From the NCBI GenBank assembly GCA_963682025.1, contig OY821519.1:132781612-132845611 (forward strand): a stretch of 64,000 bases of DNA, in the 5' to 3' direction. The translations under genes were made by a program, and so were the position numbers. The DNA comes from Cordilura impudica. Taxonomy: Eukaryota > Arthropoda > Insecta > Diptera > Scathophagidae. The notes beneath the pieces were generated by a model. The model had not been told where the DNA came from, searched no databases, and saw only the letters and a program-made list of their open reading frames with translations. How positions within the stretch are numbered: the first letter of the stretch is position 1; the number at the start of each line of letters is the position of its first letter. Positions 45,958-57,650 of this stretch are shown in pieces.

Positions 45958-45983
45958 AATAACAATAATTGAAAACTTTCCCT

Positions 45984-46930
45984 CTATTTTTGGTTACTAT
46001 ATTTTGATGGGTATACATTATTTTTTAATACTGCTACACAACGTCGAGGAATGGTGTCAATTAAACTTTTTACCTCTGTGAGATCTGACTTGTTTGTGTA
46101 ATTTTGTCTCCGTATTTTTCGATCTACAATTTCCCATACATTTTCTATGGGATTAAGATCTGGTGATTGTGTTGGCCATTCCAAAACACTAACTGCATGT
46201 TTTGGGCGACTGTCACGTTGGAAATTCCAGACTTCCGTGTATGGATACATAATGTCATTTAGAATTTCCATGTATTCAATTCCAGTTAGAATATATTTTA
46301 CTGAATAAATTGGACCCATTCATTGACCCCAAAATCAACACCATACCATATTGCCGCCTCCAAACTTAAAAGGTTTGTTTGTATATTGTGTGTCTAGAGT
46401 TTTTCCCATTGGTCGCCGTTCAAACGTTCTTCCATCATGGCCACTTAAAATAAACTTGAACGCATCTGAAAAGGGAACAGTATTCCAATTCCATTATAGA
46501 CTAATAAATTCGAGTTTACCAACCCCATTGCCTGCCAAAACATAAAGCTACCTCCACCGTGTTTAACCGTTGACGAAAGATTTTCTTTATTTAGTGCAAT
46601 TCCACTTTTTCGCCAAACAATTTTTTTTTTGCTTATAATGTAGAAAATGCAGAGCCCTATTTGCATACTCGCTTGAAAAGTCCATACGTTTTTTTCTATT
46701 TACATCAGAAATTAATGGATTCCCACCTGCTACACGACCATGAAAATAAGATTTTTTAATATTTTCGAACGCTATCTTCATGGATACCTTTGCCAAAAGA
46801 TTCTTTGATTTTATAACTAACTTGGAAAGCAGTAATTCTGGGATTCTGTTTTACTTACGGTAAAACAGTTCGCTTTTCGCACTCTGTTAGTTTGGAGGGA
46901 CGATCAGAACGAGATTTTGACAAAATTCTG
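45984..46930 (-). mobile_element. Tc1-family transposon, degenerate
   Basis: Minus-strand blocks in order: FHGRVAGGNPLISDVNRKKR (46796-46587), VWRKSGIALNKENLSS and TVKHGGGSFMFWQAMGLVNS (46666-46445), IYSVKYILTGIEYMEILNDI, FQRDSRPKHAVSVLEWPTQS and PDLNPIENVWEIVDRKIRR (46319-45984). The second catalytic Asp (QRDSRPKH) and the Glu (PIENVW) remain, but several residues between them are deleted and the first Asp block is missing. Frameshifts occur throughout. Ends not identified. Confidence 0.75.
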
Positions 46931-48999
46931 CTCTGAGGAATGGCTTCTGCCTACGATCCTAGTTTTTCCCGAAAATTCTGGCTCTGATAATTATAGTAAT
47001 TTGTCTCTGATTTTTCTTTGATGTTGGGACTCATCTCAAAATATAGTTTCAAACAATTTTGTCATCTACTAAAATAAAATCGATGTTACAGACCTGTACG
47101 GAGTGGCATAATTGTTGGGATTCCCCTTAGTTTTGTTGCACTAAAAGTTAAGTAGAAACTTTCCGTAAGTTTTTTGATACACAAGCATAATTCGAAATGT
47201 GTCAATGGAAAAAGTTCGAAATTCAAGTTGTTTTATTAATATTTACAATTCTCATCTTCAAGTTTATGTATACTTTTTCTGGCAAGGAAATATCCAAATA
47301 TTATTGTCATTACGAAATTATTGCTATTTAATCCACGCAAAAAATATTTATTTACGCATCACATGCATGGTTTATGAACTCCATAAACAAAACAAATGGT
47401 TTCTGAACTCGATAAAATTAAATAAATGGTTTATGAACACGGTTTTACGTTTGCATTAGTTTCTGGACTTGCACTATATATAATAAATTTGCAGAGCCCA
47501 GCACTCTAAATTCGAGTGCAAATTCTAGGATATTTTATCTAATTTTTTCCTTCAATGTTTTTATAATCTATATATATGAACAATTTTTGAATATTTAAAT
47601 AAAATTCATTAAATTGTGAATTTCTGAATGATATTTATTAAATTTCATTATAAATATTTCATTATAAATATAACATTTAAAAGTAGAAAAGTAATGAATT
47701 TTTGATACAAAGTATTTGGAAATAGTACATTTACAGAATATTTTACAAAAATCCCATTTTTCTCGAAATCCGCAAGAATAAAATCCTTGCCAAAAAAAAT
47801 TCTGGCATTGGGATTTACCTAAAAATTCACACAGTTAATCTCTAACATGCATTTAACAAGAGCTAGATCAAATCTTTTATATTTTGTTGAAGAAAATTTT
47901 GCAAAACTTGAAAAAGGAGTTTTCAAAATTTTATCAAAAAAAAATTCCATTTTCGGTCTCAATGCTTAATAGGTTAACAAGGTGGTACTAAAACAATACT
48001 TCATATCTGAGTACTTACAGGTATAGAGACTAAAACAAAATGTTGGCTTTAATTAATTTCTTAAAGTTGGAGAAAATGCCATCAAATTTCATGGCCTAGT
48101 TTTTTTTTTTTGACACAAAAGTGGTCTGGGGCATTTGCTATTTCTTGGCGAGTTTTTATTCAATTTTGAAGTTTTATAGCTTTTTGGAAAGACAATTATA
48201 TAACAGATTGTCGGAAAAATTAAACTGTAGAACGAAATTTTCGTAAAATCTGAAAGAAAGTCATATTTTCCCCATATTAAAACACAGTTGGAATTTTCAA
48301 TCGCGTTAAGCCACCTCTATATATTTTTTGATTGGCCCAAAACTTTATATTTCTCACTTTTTTGCTATTTGCATAATTCTAGGGGGTGCGACCGAGAGTT
48401 TGAACACTTTTTTTTTCCTCCATATAATGAAGCGCCACCCTAATATACATGCATACGTATATAAATATGTGATGTCCGTCCATCTCTCGATCCATGAAAT
48501 AAGTCAAAAAGAAACGGATCACAAAATGATAAGTAAATATAAAAGATTAATCTTTTATCAATATCGGTCAAACGACATAGATACTCGATAATTATATAGA
48601 TACCATTTTTTGGATATAATGATGATTTCTCTTACCTTAAAATTAATTGTGCATTCAACCTGCGCTAAATAAGATAATTCACCATTTAATTACCTATTAA
48701 AAAATCAACATGAATTCACTTCAAACTTTTTCAGTTTAAACATTCTTCCTAAACTTGTATGCATTTTTTTAATTACCACGTCCACAAGTGACCTAAACCA
48801 TTTCTACCCTTACTGAAATACTAAATTTTCATTATTGTAGCCATAAACTGCATACAACTCATGCCATTCGCTGCACTTTGAAACATGATTGTTCATTTGT
48901 TAAGTCTTATAGAAATTCACCCTTTTTTTAGGCTAAAAAACTCCCGCCAATTTAAATTGACATAATGAAGTATAACAGCTAAAAACAAAACACCTTAAA
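46931..48999. other. Intron sequence with one Helitron C scrap
   Basis: A family C 3' hairpin lies at 47490-47530 (CCCAGCACTCTAAATTCGAG then TGCAAATTCTAGGA). A family B-like phrase, ACGGTTTTACGTTTGCATTA, occurs at 47440. The rest is AT-rich with no gene recognised. Confidence 0.5.
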
Positions 49000-49620
49000 T
49001 GGTTTATGAACACGAAATATTTGGCGACTTACAACTAAGAGGAATACTCATAAATGTTTATCATCATATGTATGTCTGTAATAGTACGACAGCAAAAGTT
49101 TTTCTCAGTTCATTGATTTTTTATGTGAGTACTACTTCCAAAATCAGCGATATTGTACCAGAGGGCGTGGCACCTGCCATCCAAAGTAAAATTCCTGGAG
49201 TACTATGAAAATTAGAGTCTTTGAACTTTGTGTGAGGCTATAAATTATTGACATGAGTAGTCGAGTCAAAAATGGGCATGCTCGAACAAGTGGGCGTGGC
49301 ACTTCTTCTTTTTATACAAATTATATGTGGAGTAATGTGATAGAGGAAGCCTTTAAACTTTATGTGAGTAGTCGATCATATAAAGAAAAATATCTGCAGT
49401 GCTTTGCTACTGAGAGATTTTTAAATTTTAAGTGAGTTTATAAAATATTAATGTCGTCGCAAAACTGAACGTGATCAGACTAGAGGGAGCTAGTGGAACC
49501 TCCCATACAAAGTAAATATTAAATAAAAAATAGCATACTTCTGCAGTTCTATGCTAGCCCGTAAGTTACTAGTATTAATGTCGTAGCAATACAACTTAAA
49601 ATAAATTAAAATTATCTTTT
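49000..49620 (-). repeat. Satellite family F, copy 1 (about 135-bp units)
   Basis: Repeated phrases GAGTAGTCGAGTC, GGGCGTGGCAC and TATGTGAGTAGTCG recur at about 100-140 bp spacing. The inverse phrases (CCACGCCCA, ACTACTCACATTAATAA) form the array at 59400-60010. Units are diverged and gapped; the short open frames across it are not genes. Confidence 0.55.
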
Positions 49621-49640
49621 CTATTAACAGAAATTACATA

Positions 49641-50470
49641 CAGGGTGTGCCATCTCTTACGTCGGTATTGAATATTGAATAACTTAAAAAAAGCCGCTTT
49701 CCGTATGTGTGATATTTTTATTTAACTTGATCGTTTTCAATCTATTTGGACTATTTTTTTAATACAACATCAATATGCCCTTTTTCTGCATTTTCCATAA
49801 CTTTTTCGAGCGTCTCGGGCGGTCAACCGATGATTTCGGCTCGAATGTTTGCCTTAAGCTGGTCAATTGTCTGTAGTTTGTTGGCCTACACTTTGCTTTT
49901 CAACTAACCCCACAAAAATAAGTTCGTAGGGGTCAGATCTTGAGACCTGGTTCGGCGGTCAATGTCGCCTTTTTGACATCCACGTCCAGTTTTTGTTGGA
50001 GAAACTGCATTGTTTAAAATGCGGCGATTTTGCTTGTGAACGTCGTAGCATAGTATGAAATGGGCCTCTTCTTTGGTCATCAAAATCTGCTTTCAAAAGT
50101 CAGGTTCAGTGTCAATCTTTCGAGTGACTGTTTGGTCATATTTCTAGCGGCGTGGCCAATCTGTAAGCAAAATTCTTTGAGTCAGTTTCACTTTATGCCG
50201 CAACCATGTAAATCACGATACGACTCATTTGGGTTCTCGGCAACTCTCTCCTACCGCCTCCACCGGCTTGAGCGTTGATGAACGGCACTATCCCGTGCTC
50301 ACCAAAATTCGACACTAAATGACGAATAATGTCAGGCGCGGCTTCTTGGCCGCGATATTTGCAACGCTACGCAAGTTGAGTTAACATAACTGAACGACTA
50401 TTTTCAATGTACAGTGTCACTATTTCGGTGCGTTGTTTTGGTGTAAAGTGATATATGGTAAAAATTTTAC
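49641..50470 (-). mobile_element. Old mariner-family remnant
   Basis: The left end CAGGGTGTGCCATCTCTTAC follows TA. Minus-strand pieces in several frames: HLVSNFGEHGIV, RNMTKQSLERLTLNLTF, TMQFLQQKLDVDVKKAT and LRTYFCGVS next to the third Asp region. All are heavily decayed. The right TIR was not found. Confidence 0.55.
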
Positions 50471-51178
50471 TGAATTCATGTTTCAAAAACATGGGTTCTT
50501 AAGACAACCGGTTGACAAATGATTGTAATTATGTCGAATTGACCCATAAATGTTTGTTAATCGTCAGTCCAAAATCGAATAGAGTAAAACTGTTCTGACC
50601 ACAATGAAGGCCAAAATATTTGGACTTTAATTTCCCGGAAAAAAAACCGGAAAGGGTAAAAACGATCAATAAAGATAAAGTTTAACTTTAACAGTATTGT
50701 AAATTCTGAAGATTCTGGAGGTTTGTATAAACGCTCGTACTCTTCATTTAGTCTTAGACAAAGAAATCATTCAATGTTCTGACTTCTCAATTGAGAGATG
50801 ACTGTTAGTTAATGTTACCAGTATCTACTTAATTCAGAATTATATACCACCACGTACAAATGAATGGATGGATATTCCTTCTTGTTCCAGAACATAGTTG
50901 TACTTGTAATAAAGGTTACATAGTGGTAGGTAGAGCAGTTTATTACTTTTCAAATTGTGAAAAACATGTGAAAAATATTACATTATGTACGATTTTTTGC
51001 TGTTGTTGTTTTATAATTTATATCTTCAGTGCACAGTTGTAGATCAACGTTAACGTTAACGTTAATGTATTTATGTCTCTCAAACTAGAATTAAGCTATA
51101 AAATGGGCAACAATTTATTGTTAGAACATACTACAAAATAGTTGACTTTATGGGGTCAAATAAAAAGTCTGATGTGAA
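50471..51178. other. Intron sequence, nothing assigned
   Basis: A short (GTTAAC)3 tract lies at 51047-51064. No gene or element recognised. Confidence 0.5.
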
Positions 51179-51374
51179 ATATTTTCACTCGAACACACAG
51201 AAAAAAATTCGCCAACTGAATTGTTTAAAAGTTGAACAACAATATGTTTATATTAACTGAAGTTTAATAGTAGCTAATATTTTCACTCGAACACACAGAA
51301 AAAAATTCGCCAACTGAATTGTTTAAAAGTTGAACAACAATATGTTTATATTAACTGAAGTTTAATAGTAGCTA
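51179..51374 (+). repeat. 98-bp perfect tandem duplication
   Basis: The block ATATTTTCACTCGAACACAC through TTAATAGTAGCTA is present twice with no difference that I can see, offset exactly 98 bases. Each copy contains CACACAGAAAAAAATTCGCC and AACTGAATTG. Confidence 0.92.
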
Positions 51375-51947
51375 ACAATTTTCTAAGAATTATGTTATAC
51401 ACTAACTTCCTTAATCCATTTGAAATACGCAATTTGGTTGGCCATAAATCCGTAGCCACAAATACTGTGTAGGATATATAAGACTGTACAATAGAGCGAT
51501 AACCTGGCCCCAGAATAGGCTGTCTCAAGGAGGTCTATTGGCATTGGCCTCTTAATTTGGGGCTTCCAACCAACACACCTTCTGATGTCACCACACAACC
51601 AATTTTTCCACAACCTCATTAATTCGGTTGGGGCAATCGATTATCACAACTGAATTAAACTCTTAAAATTATATCCACAAAAAAGGTTTATTTAACGTTT
51701 TGTAAGAGCTCTAATTAAATATATATTTATTAAGACGTGTAGGAAAAAAATTTGTTCATCCCTTTTTAAGCATAATGCGGGCACGGAGGAGTATGAAAAT
51801 TGGCATAGTCATAGTTATAGTGGCATAGTTATAATTGGCATATGGAGGAAAAGTGCAGAATTTTGAAATGTATGTATAATATGCGTTAAAAATATATAAA
51901 ATTAAATAAAATAAAATAATAATAAATAATTTTATAAGAGCTTAAAT

Positions 51948-52175
51948 GTAGGATAATCAATTCACAATTCATCGAATTTCATTATAATTGTGTATCACAC
52001 GCCTGTGTTGAATTGTGAATTGCCTAAAATTAATTAGCATACCTTTATGTTCTTAAAAAATTATTTATTATCATAAATTTTAGATTTATATATATATAGA
52101 TTAAAAAAACATTGAAAGAAAAAATTTAAAGAAAAAAAAAATTCCTAGAATTTGTACTCGAATTTCGTGTACTGG
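51948..52175 (+). mobile_element. Helitron family C, 5'-truncated, 3' end cut
   Basis: Includes TCACACGCCTGTGTTGAATT, GCATACCTTTATG and the decayed hairpin TGTACTCGAATTTCGTGTAC followed by TGG, where it stops against the transposon at 52186. Confidence 0.6.
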
Positions 52176-52185
52176 CACGGTGCGC

Positions 52186-54908
52186 CTGGACCATTTTAAA
52201 TAAAAAGTTCGTGTCACTCCAAAATTTCTTTTGGAATCGTTAGGGGGACATTTCAAAGCAATTTTCAAAAAAATCGATTCGGCGCTTTTTTTTAATCGCG
52301 AAATACTGATTTTTGGGGTGAGAGAGAGAGAGAGAAGCGCCAGAATATTCTCTCTATTTTTCCAAACAAATGGTAGGACCCCGTTTAAATTTTATTTTGT
52401 TTGCCCTTTCAACAAAACAACAAAGATATTTGTCATTATTTATTTGTCATTCTCAAAAATTTTAATTATCCTTGTAAGATGTAAGTGTTAAAGTGGGTTT
52501 ACTTGATTAACCATCAAAATCCATCTAAAATCGCAATGTTCTATCCGAATTATAAGAAACGTGGAAATCACGAAGAGAACCGATACAAGATTTGCTTATA
52601 TTGTTGCAAGAAGTCCAAAAAAATGATCGTCATTCAAGGAAAAGTTCAATTAAGATTGAAGAAATTATTCCCGGGCTTCGTTGCAAGTGATTTGAATGTG
52701 CCTGCCGTATTATGTTTAGCTTGTGATACTCGGTTGAGAAGGTTGTTGAAAGAAGGACAGATGTGCGTGATACCAGAAATGGAAAAATTTGTGTCCATTA
52801 AATTCAGTACGAGAGGAATGACAAAAACACCATATTGTCAGTGTCATATATGCACTCTAGTGAGTAGATCTGTGGTCAATTTTTCGGCTCAAGCTAGACC
52901 AGTGGTCGTCCGTAAAAGTGAAACTCGTAAAGAAACGGCAAGAACAATCATTTCCAAATAAACGTTGTGTGAAATGCCTGGGCTTATTAGGCCGGGGTAT
53001 CATTCATGTATGCAATATGACGAATCTCATGGTCAATGTTCAGACCTTGCCCATAAATTCTAGACAAAAGGGCCAACTAGCCTCAAGACTATTGAAAGAC
53101 AGAATGGGCGACGTGACTCAAAACTCGGATTCAGCTGGACATGGCGGACTGGTTCTGCCCCAGCAGCATGGGAAACCGTTGACTGTAGATATTGGCTGCA
53201 AGGAGAACAACGTGTCACCATCGATCTCGGTTGATTCCATGCGGCTCTAGATTTGAGTACTAGAAAAACATCGCTAGTTTTATAATCGCAGGAACAAATA
53301 CACGGAAAATAATAGAACCCAATTTCAAACAAAAAATGTTAGCACAAGGTCATATTTTTGACGAATATTTTGAAGCAAGAGATTTACCTCTCGTCGTCAC
53401 TAAGTCGCAAACTCCGGTCAAATCTCCCCAAACAGTTATTATTTACAAAAATTTAGGGGGCCTTCAGTGAAAAAGTTTTGGGTAAACGTCAAGCTTCTGA
53501 GGATCATATGAAATTTGGCATTGATGGCGGGGGTTGTTTTTTAAAATTCTGCCTATCCATTCAGCCCTTAACAGAGAGAGCGACAGAAGAACCACAACCA
53601 AGTACTTCGCGCGCAGAGTATACAGCCAAGTTCCTCGAATCCGGAGTTAAGAGACTATTTATAATTTGCTTAGCGCCGAACACCCAAGAATGTTATGAGA
53701 ATTTATCTTTAATGTGGTCACATTTGAACATTTATCCTTGGCTTGGGACAATCGCGACTGATATTGAAGCTGGGCAATATAATCTCGGGGCTGATGAGCA
53801 ACAGCAGCACTTATCCATGTACATGGTGCGATGCTCAACAAACAAGTTTAATTTACTGCAGAAATTACAGAACTGTTGGAAATTGCAAAGAGAATTCGGA
53901 AATGTGGAATTTAGATGGAGGACTCAAGACTCGAGGAAAATTCTTCAAAAACTGCATTTATTGATTCAGGTTTGAATCAACGAATACTTGACGTAGTTCC
54001 GCCTCCAGAATTACACTTATTATTGGGAGCTGTCAACACAATGTTCCAGCATATGATGCGTGAAAATAAAGATGTCAGTCTTCAGTGGGCTCGCGATTGT
54101 CACGTAGACCGTCAATGTACGTACGGTAGTCCCATGTTCGAAGGAAATGCGTGTAAAACACTGCTTGATAAGGTCGATAGAGGCAAAGAAATGTCTCAGT
54201 TGTGTCAAATACGTAGAAGCATTTAGGACATTGAAGAAAGTTGTTAAATCTTGTTTTTCTGTTAACCTTGATCCGGATTTTAAGGCACATTTACGGAAAT
54301 TCCATTTGAGTTATAAAGCTCTCGGGGTGATCGTTACTCCGAAAATACACTGCATATTGCGCCACGTAGAAGAATTCTGTTCGAAAAATAAGAGAGGTTT
54401 AGGTTTCTACAGCGAACAATCTGTAGAATCAGCTCATTCATATTTCACAAAAACTTGGACACGATACAAAGTCCTCAAGGGTCATCCAGATTACCCGGTC
54501 AAGTTATTGCACGCTGTATGCGAATATAACACTCTCCATTTGTAAACTGTTTGTATAGTATTTCCTAGTCTACATTCGTTGAATAAAGCAATATTATAAC
54601 TCAAGACTTCTGTTTTTTACATCCCTGTCCGAGTTTTGTAAGTTTACTCCACAGAAACAAAGCCGCTAGTCTCTTACCAAGTAAACAAAACCAATCTGAA
54701 TATGGCTCACATACACATATCTTCACGCATACATATATACAAAACACAGAAAATACGCTTAGACCCTAAAAATCAGTATTTCGCGATTTGAAAAAAAGCG
54801 CCGAGTCGATTTTTTTGAAAATTGATTTGAAATGTTCCTTGAGGGTCCCCCTAATGATTTCAAAAGAAATTTTGGACTGACACGAACTTTTTATTTAAAA
54901 TGGTCCAG
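52186..54908 (+). mobile_element. Unclassified DNA transposon II with TIRs of more than 100 bp
   Basis: Left end CTGGACCATTTTAAATAAAA is matched inverted at the right end, and the match continues inward for about 130 bp (AAGTTCGTGTCA, CCAAAATTTCTTTTGGAATC, TTAGGGGGAC, ATCGATTCGGCGCTTTTTTT, CGCGAAATACTGATTTTTGG) with moderate divergence. One plus-strand gene lies inside. No target duplication is obvious: flanks are CGGTGCGC and AAAAGATA. It sits on the end of a Helitron C copy. Confidence 0.75.
52485..54545 (+). pseudogene. Broken transposase-like gene of element II
   Basis: Frames read in order: zinc-type cysteine pairs (YKICLYCCKKSKK, AVLCLACDTRLRRLL, YCQCHICTLVSR, KRCVKCLGLLGRGII), a gap of weak coding, then MKFGIDGGGCFLKFC, GVKRLFIICLAPNTQECY, LGTIATDIEAGQ, MSNSSTYPCTWCDA (other frame), LLLGAVNTMFQHMM, ALGVIVTPKIHCILRHVEEF and GLGFYSEQSVESAHSYF with the natural stop at 54545. 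At least four frame changes. The spaced acidic motifs IDGGG, ATD and SEQSVES could be an RNase-H-like triad; that is inference. I recall the family as multi-copy in arthropods and Hydra. Confidence 0.65.
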
Positions 54909-55850
54909 AAAAGATATAAAAAATAATTCCCGATAATCAGTCATTAAATTTTTAGCAAATACATTGCTAACAGAACATTATTTTTTCATTTTCTTCGCCA
55001 ATTCGTACCCGTACTTTAGCGGATAGCAACATTTTCTGTAGTGGACCGATTATTATTTAATATATTGTTTGTTGAAGTGAACGACGCAACAGAACAGTAT
55101 GTGTTATCAAGGTAAAAGAATATTAAATTATATTTATAGGCAGCTTTTTTAATTATTTCAGTGTTTTATTTTGTTACTTTTTCCCTCGGTGTATTTCTTA
55201 TCAAATGTTTTATTTATTTTAACAGCCGAATCAGAAACTGATTCTGTAACCGAATTACTATAAAATTCTGTTGTTGTAAATGAATAAATAACAATGCGGA
55301 TACTTTAACCGAATTAACATAGAATTAAAGGGGATTCGATTGCAACTGAATTAATGAATAACTCGATTTATACAACCGAATATCGGTTGTTACAACTAAA
55401 TTTTCAGTTAAGACAACTTCATTGAAACCGATGTCTTACATTGAGAAAAAAATTTAACAACCGAATTGCTCAATATAAATTTTATGACAACTAACCATTT
55501 TCTTTTGTGATAAAATATTTATTTTTAAGACAATAAAATATTAAATGGCGATCCACTCAATAATCGATTATGAACTTCATCGCAATTCGGTTAAGAATAA
55601 ATTTAGTTACCACAATGAATCTGTTTTCTGGTGTATGTGAGTGTATTCAGCAAGTATATAATATTTTTTAGCATTCACGAAATTTATTCTCACAACAAAT
55701 TGTGCTGCGAGAATTGCATCAATCACGGAATTTATGTTCACATTTCAAAAAAAAATCAACTCTGAGAAAAAAAAACTTTAATAGCTTTATAAAGATATAA
55801 AGGAAATTTAAAACGGATATCAGTATTTTCAGATTAACGAAAATGAAATG
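54909..55850. repeat. Region rich in ACAACCGAATTG-type motifs
   Basis: Between 55225 and 55620 the motif AACCGAATT or its one-base variants occurs about ten times on both strands (for example GTAACCGAATTA, ACAACCGAATAT then CGGTTGTTACAAC, CAATTCGGTTAAG). The same motif appears at 51212, 51310, 51618 and 51644. It could be subterminal sequence of an element spanning 51190-55635, with CACACAGAAAA at the left and TTTTCTGGTGTATGTG at the right. No coding frame. Confidence 0.4.
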
Positions 55851-56349
55851 ACTACAGATTATATGATAAACAGCCGAATAAAAGATCAAGATCTGCAGAA
55901 GTACATTGATTCAATAATATATTGACAGAGGCCATGTCCTCTATATTCAATTTATTTAAAGTAATTTGGAATTTTGAAGCAGCAGATATTTTTCGGTGGT
56001 ATGAATATGGGCCCCAGGAAAATGGGCCCCAAAAAAAATGAAAATGAGCCCCAAAAAAATGTATGGAAAACAACAACACGAAATTTTGGGGCCTGTTTTC
56101 CCATTTTGGGGTCGCTTTTCATTTCTTCATGTGGGGTGCATTTTCGTAATGAAAATGGACCCCAAACAAGAAAATGAAAAAGGGCCCCAAATAATTTTTG
56201 GGGCCCAATATCATATATTGGTGGGGCCTTACTTCATATTTTGGGGTTCATTTTAATTTTTTTTTTTTTAATAAACTTTTATAAACTTCCATGATGTAAA
56301 AAAATCGAATATTTTCTTTTTTGAATTCAGTTTTATTTAGTAACGTCAG

Positions 56350-56779
56350 TCAAATTGGGTTTAAATGTGTTTATTACATCCAATAATCAGTAGTCCAAAA
56401 ATAATCTCTATTGGACAATTCTTTGTCATAGGCCCAATATAGAGCTGCTTCCCGATCTTCACTTAAATCTATCGAAAAACAAAAATATTGCACAGATTTT
56501 TCTCAAATTTGGTTTGTATATATTTTTTGAAAATATAAGTGACCTTACCAAATATGGTCAGGATCGGTCCATTTTTCGACCTATTCCCCATATAAATATA
56601 GCATCCCATATGAACTTTTTCATATCCGAAGGCAACACAACTAATAACAATTCCACTCAAATTTGGTTTATGCTTATTTTCTTTTCCTATTAGTTGAACT
56701 TAAGAGATACGGTCTCTAAAGGCATGGTATAGGGTATCGTATAGTCGGGCTCGACCGACTATAACGTTCTTACTTGTTT
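56350..56779 (+). mobile_element. Helentron-like family A, 5'-truncated
   Basis: Runs from AAATTGGGTTTAAATGTG to the decayed palindrome AGTCGGGCTCGACCGACT and TATAACGTTCTTACTTGTTT. It is nested in the Mutator-like element. Confidence 0.65.
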
Positions 56780-56931
56780 TAAAAATGTAACAAAAAATAT
56801 ATTTATAAAAAATATTTTGTTTGCAAAAAAAGAAATATTAATTCCTTAATTAAATTTTTTAAGACTTTCTTTTAAATTTTATAAAAATGATTCAATTCCT
56901 GTATAATTTTAGTGAGCCGGACTACTTTTTT

Positions 56932-57650
56932 ACGGTGGCGTGATATAACGTCTAAGGACATAATGTCTATAGACACTATGACACTCAGAATTCTAAAATA
57001 TTGATTTGATGCAATGGAAATAACAATTCATTTTGTTATGGATGGAATACAAATAATAACAATTTATTGAAATTTTTTTAAACTTTAATACACTTTAGAG
57101 CAAATAATAACAATTTAAGAGAATATTTTTATAAATGGAATACAAATAATAGCAATTTATTGATATATTTTTAAATTTGTTTCAACAATTTGCTTGCAAT
57201 AAGGACACAGCAAAGGCGAATTGTTACTTTGAGATTTTTTATCCAAAATATCCAAACAGCTTGAGCAAATTTTGAAATGTTTGCAGGGAAAAGACATTTT
57301 TTTATTCTTGTGACGTACGCAGGAAAACTTTATTCAGCGAAGCCACCTGCCGCGTCCTACTGGAGGAGAAAACCCTTAAGCGCGGCCGCAGGCCGCCACG
57401 CAGAAAAACTTTTGTATGCGAAGCCAGATTTCAATACTTAACTTTAGTGTCTCCGGGAAGACATTGCAGAATGTTATTATTATTATTAATATTATTCCCT
57501 TTTGCGGAATGTTTACATCTAATTTAAACATTTTGTAAAAGAGAAAATAACGGCACTTTTACCACGTTTACAAGATTTGAAATGCTTTAGACATTATGTC
57601 ACTCGTAAAAGTGCCATAATGTCTGTAGACGTTATGTCATGCCACCGTTT
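56932..57650. mobile_element. Small TIR element nested in the Mutator-like element
   Basis: Left ACGGTGGCGTGATATAACGT and the inverse of ACGGTGGCATGACATAACGT at the right; the match continues with CTA..GACATWATG. Both ends lie in T runs, so a T-rich duplication of five or six bases is possible. It carries a GC-rich patch (57345-57400) and a RING-like frame. Confidence 0.65.
57157..57336 (-). pseudogene. RING-finger-like fragment
   Basis: Minus-strand frame from about 57336 to the stop at 57157-57159, with a Met codon at 57297. It reads KFSCVRHKNKKMSFPCKHFK, then ICSSCLDILD and LLCPYCKQIVETN. The order C..H, PCxHF, CxxC, CPxC fits the RING C3HC4 layout, with the first CxxC reduced to CxxH. 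It is about 59 residues, a domain without the rest of a protein. It could be gene capture by the small element, or part of an ORF of the element itself. Confidence 0.45.

Noticed and set aside
55995..56265. Disease-type GGGGCC expansion
   Set aside because: The motifs are interspersed with other bases and alternate in orientation; they are transposon arms rather than a pure hexanucleotide expansion.
57370..57400. Vector contamination because of a NotI-like GCGGCCGC
   Set aside because: The surrounding bases are not a recognisable polylinker and the patch sits inside a TIR element with fly-like flanks.
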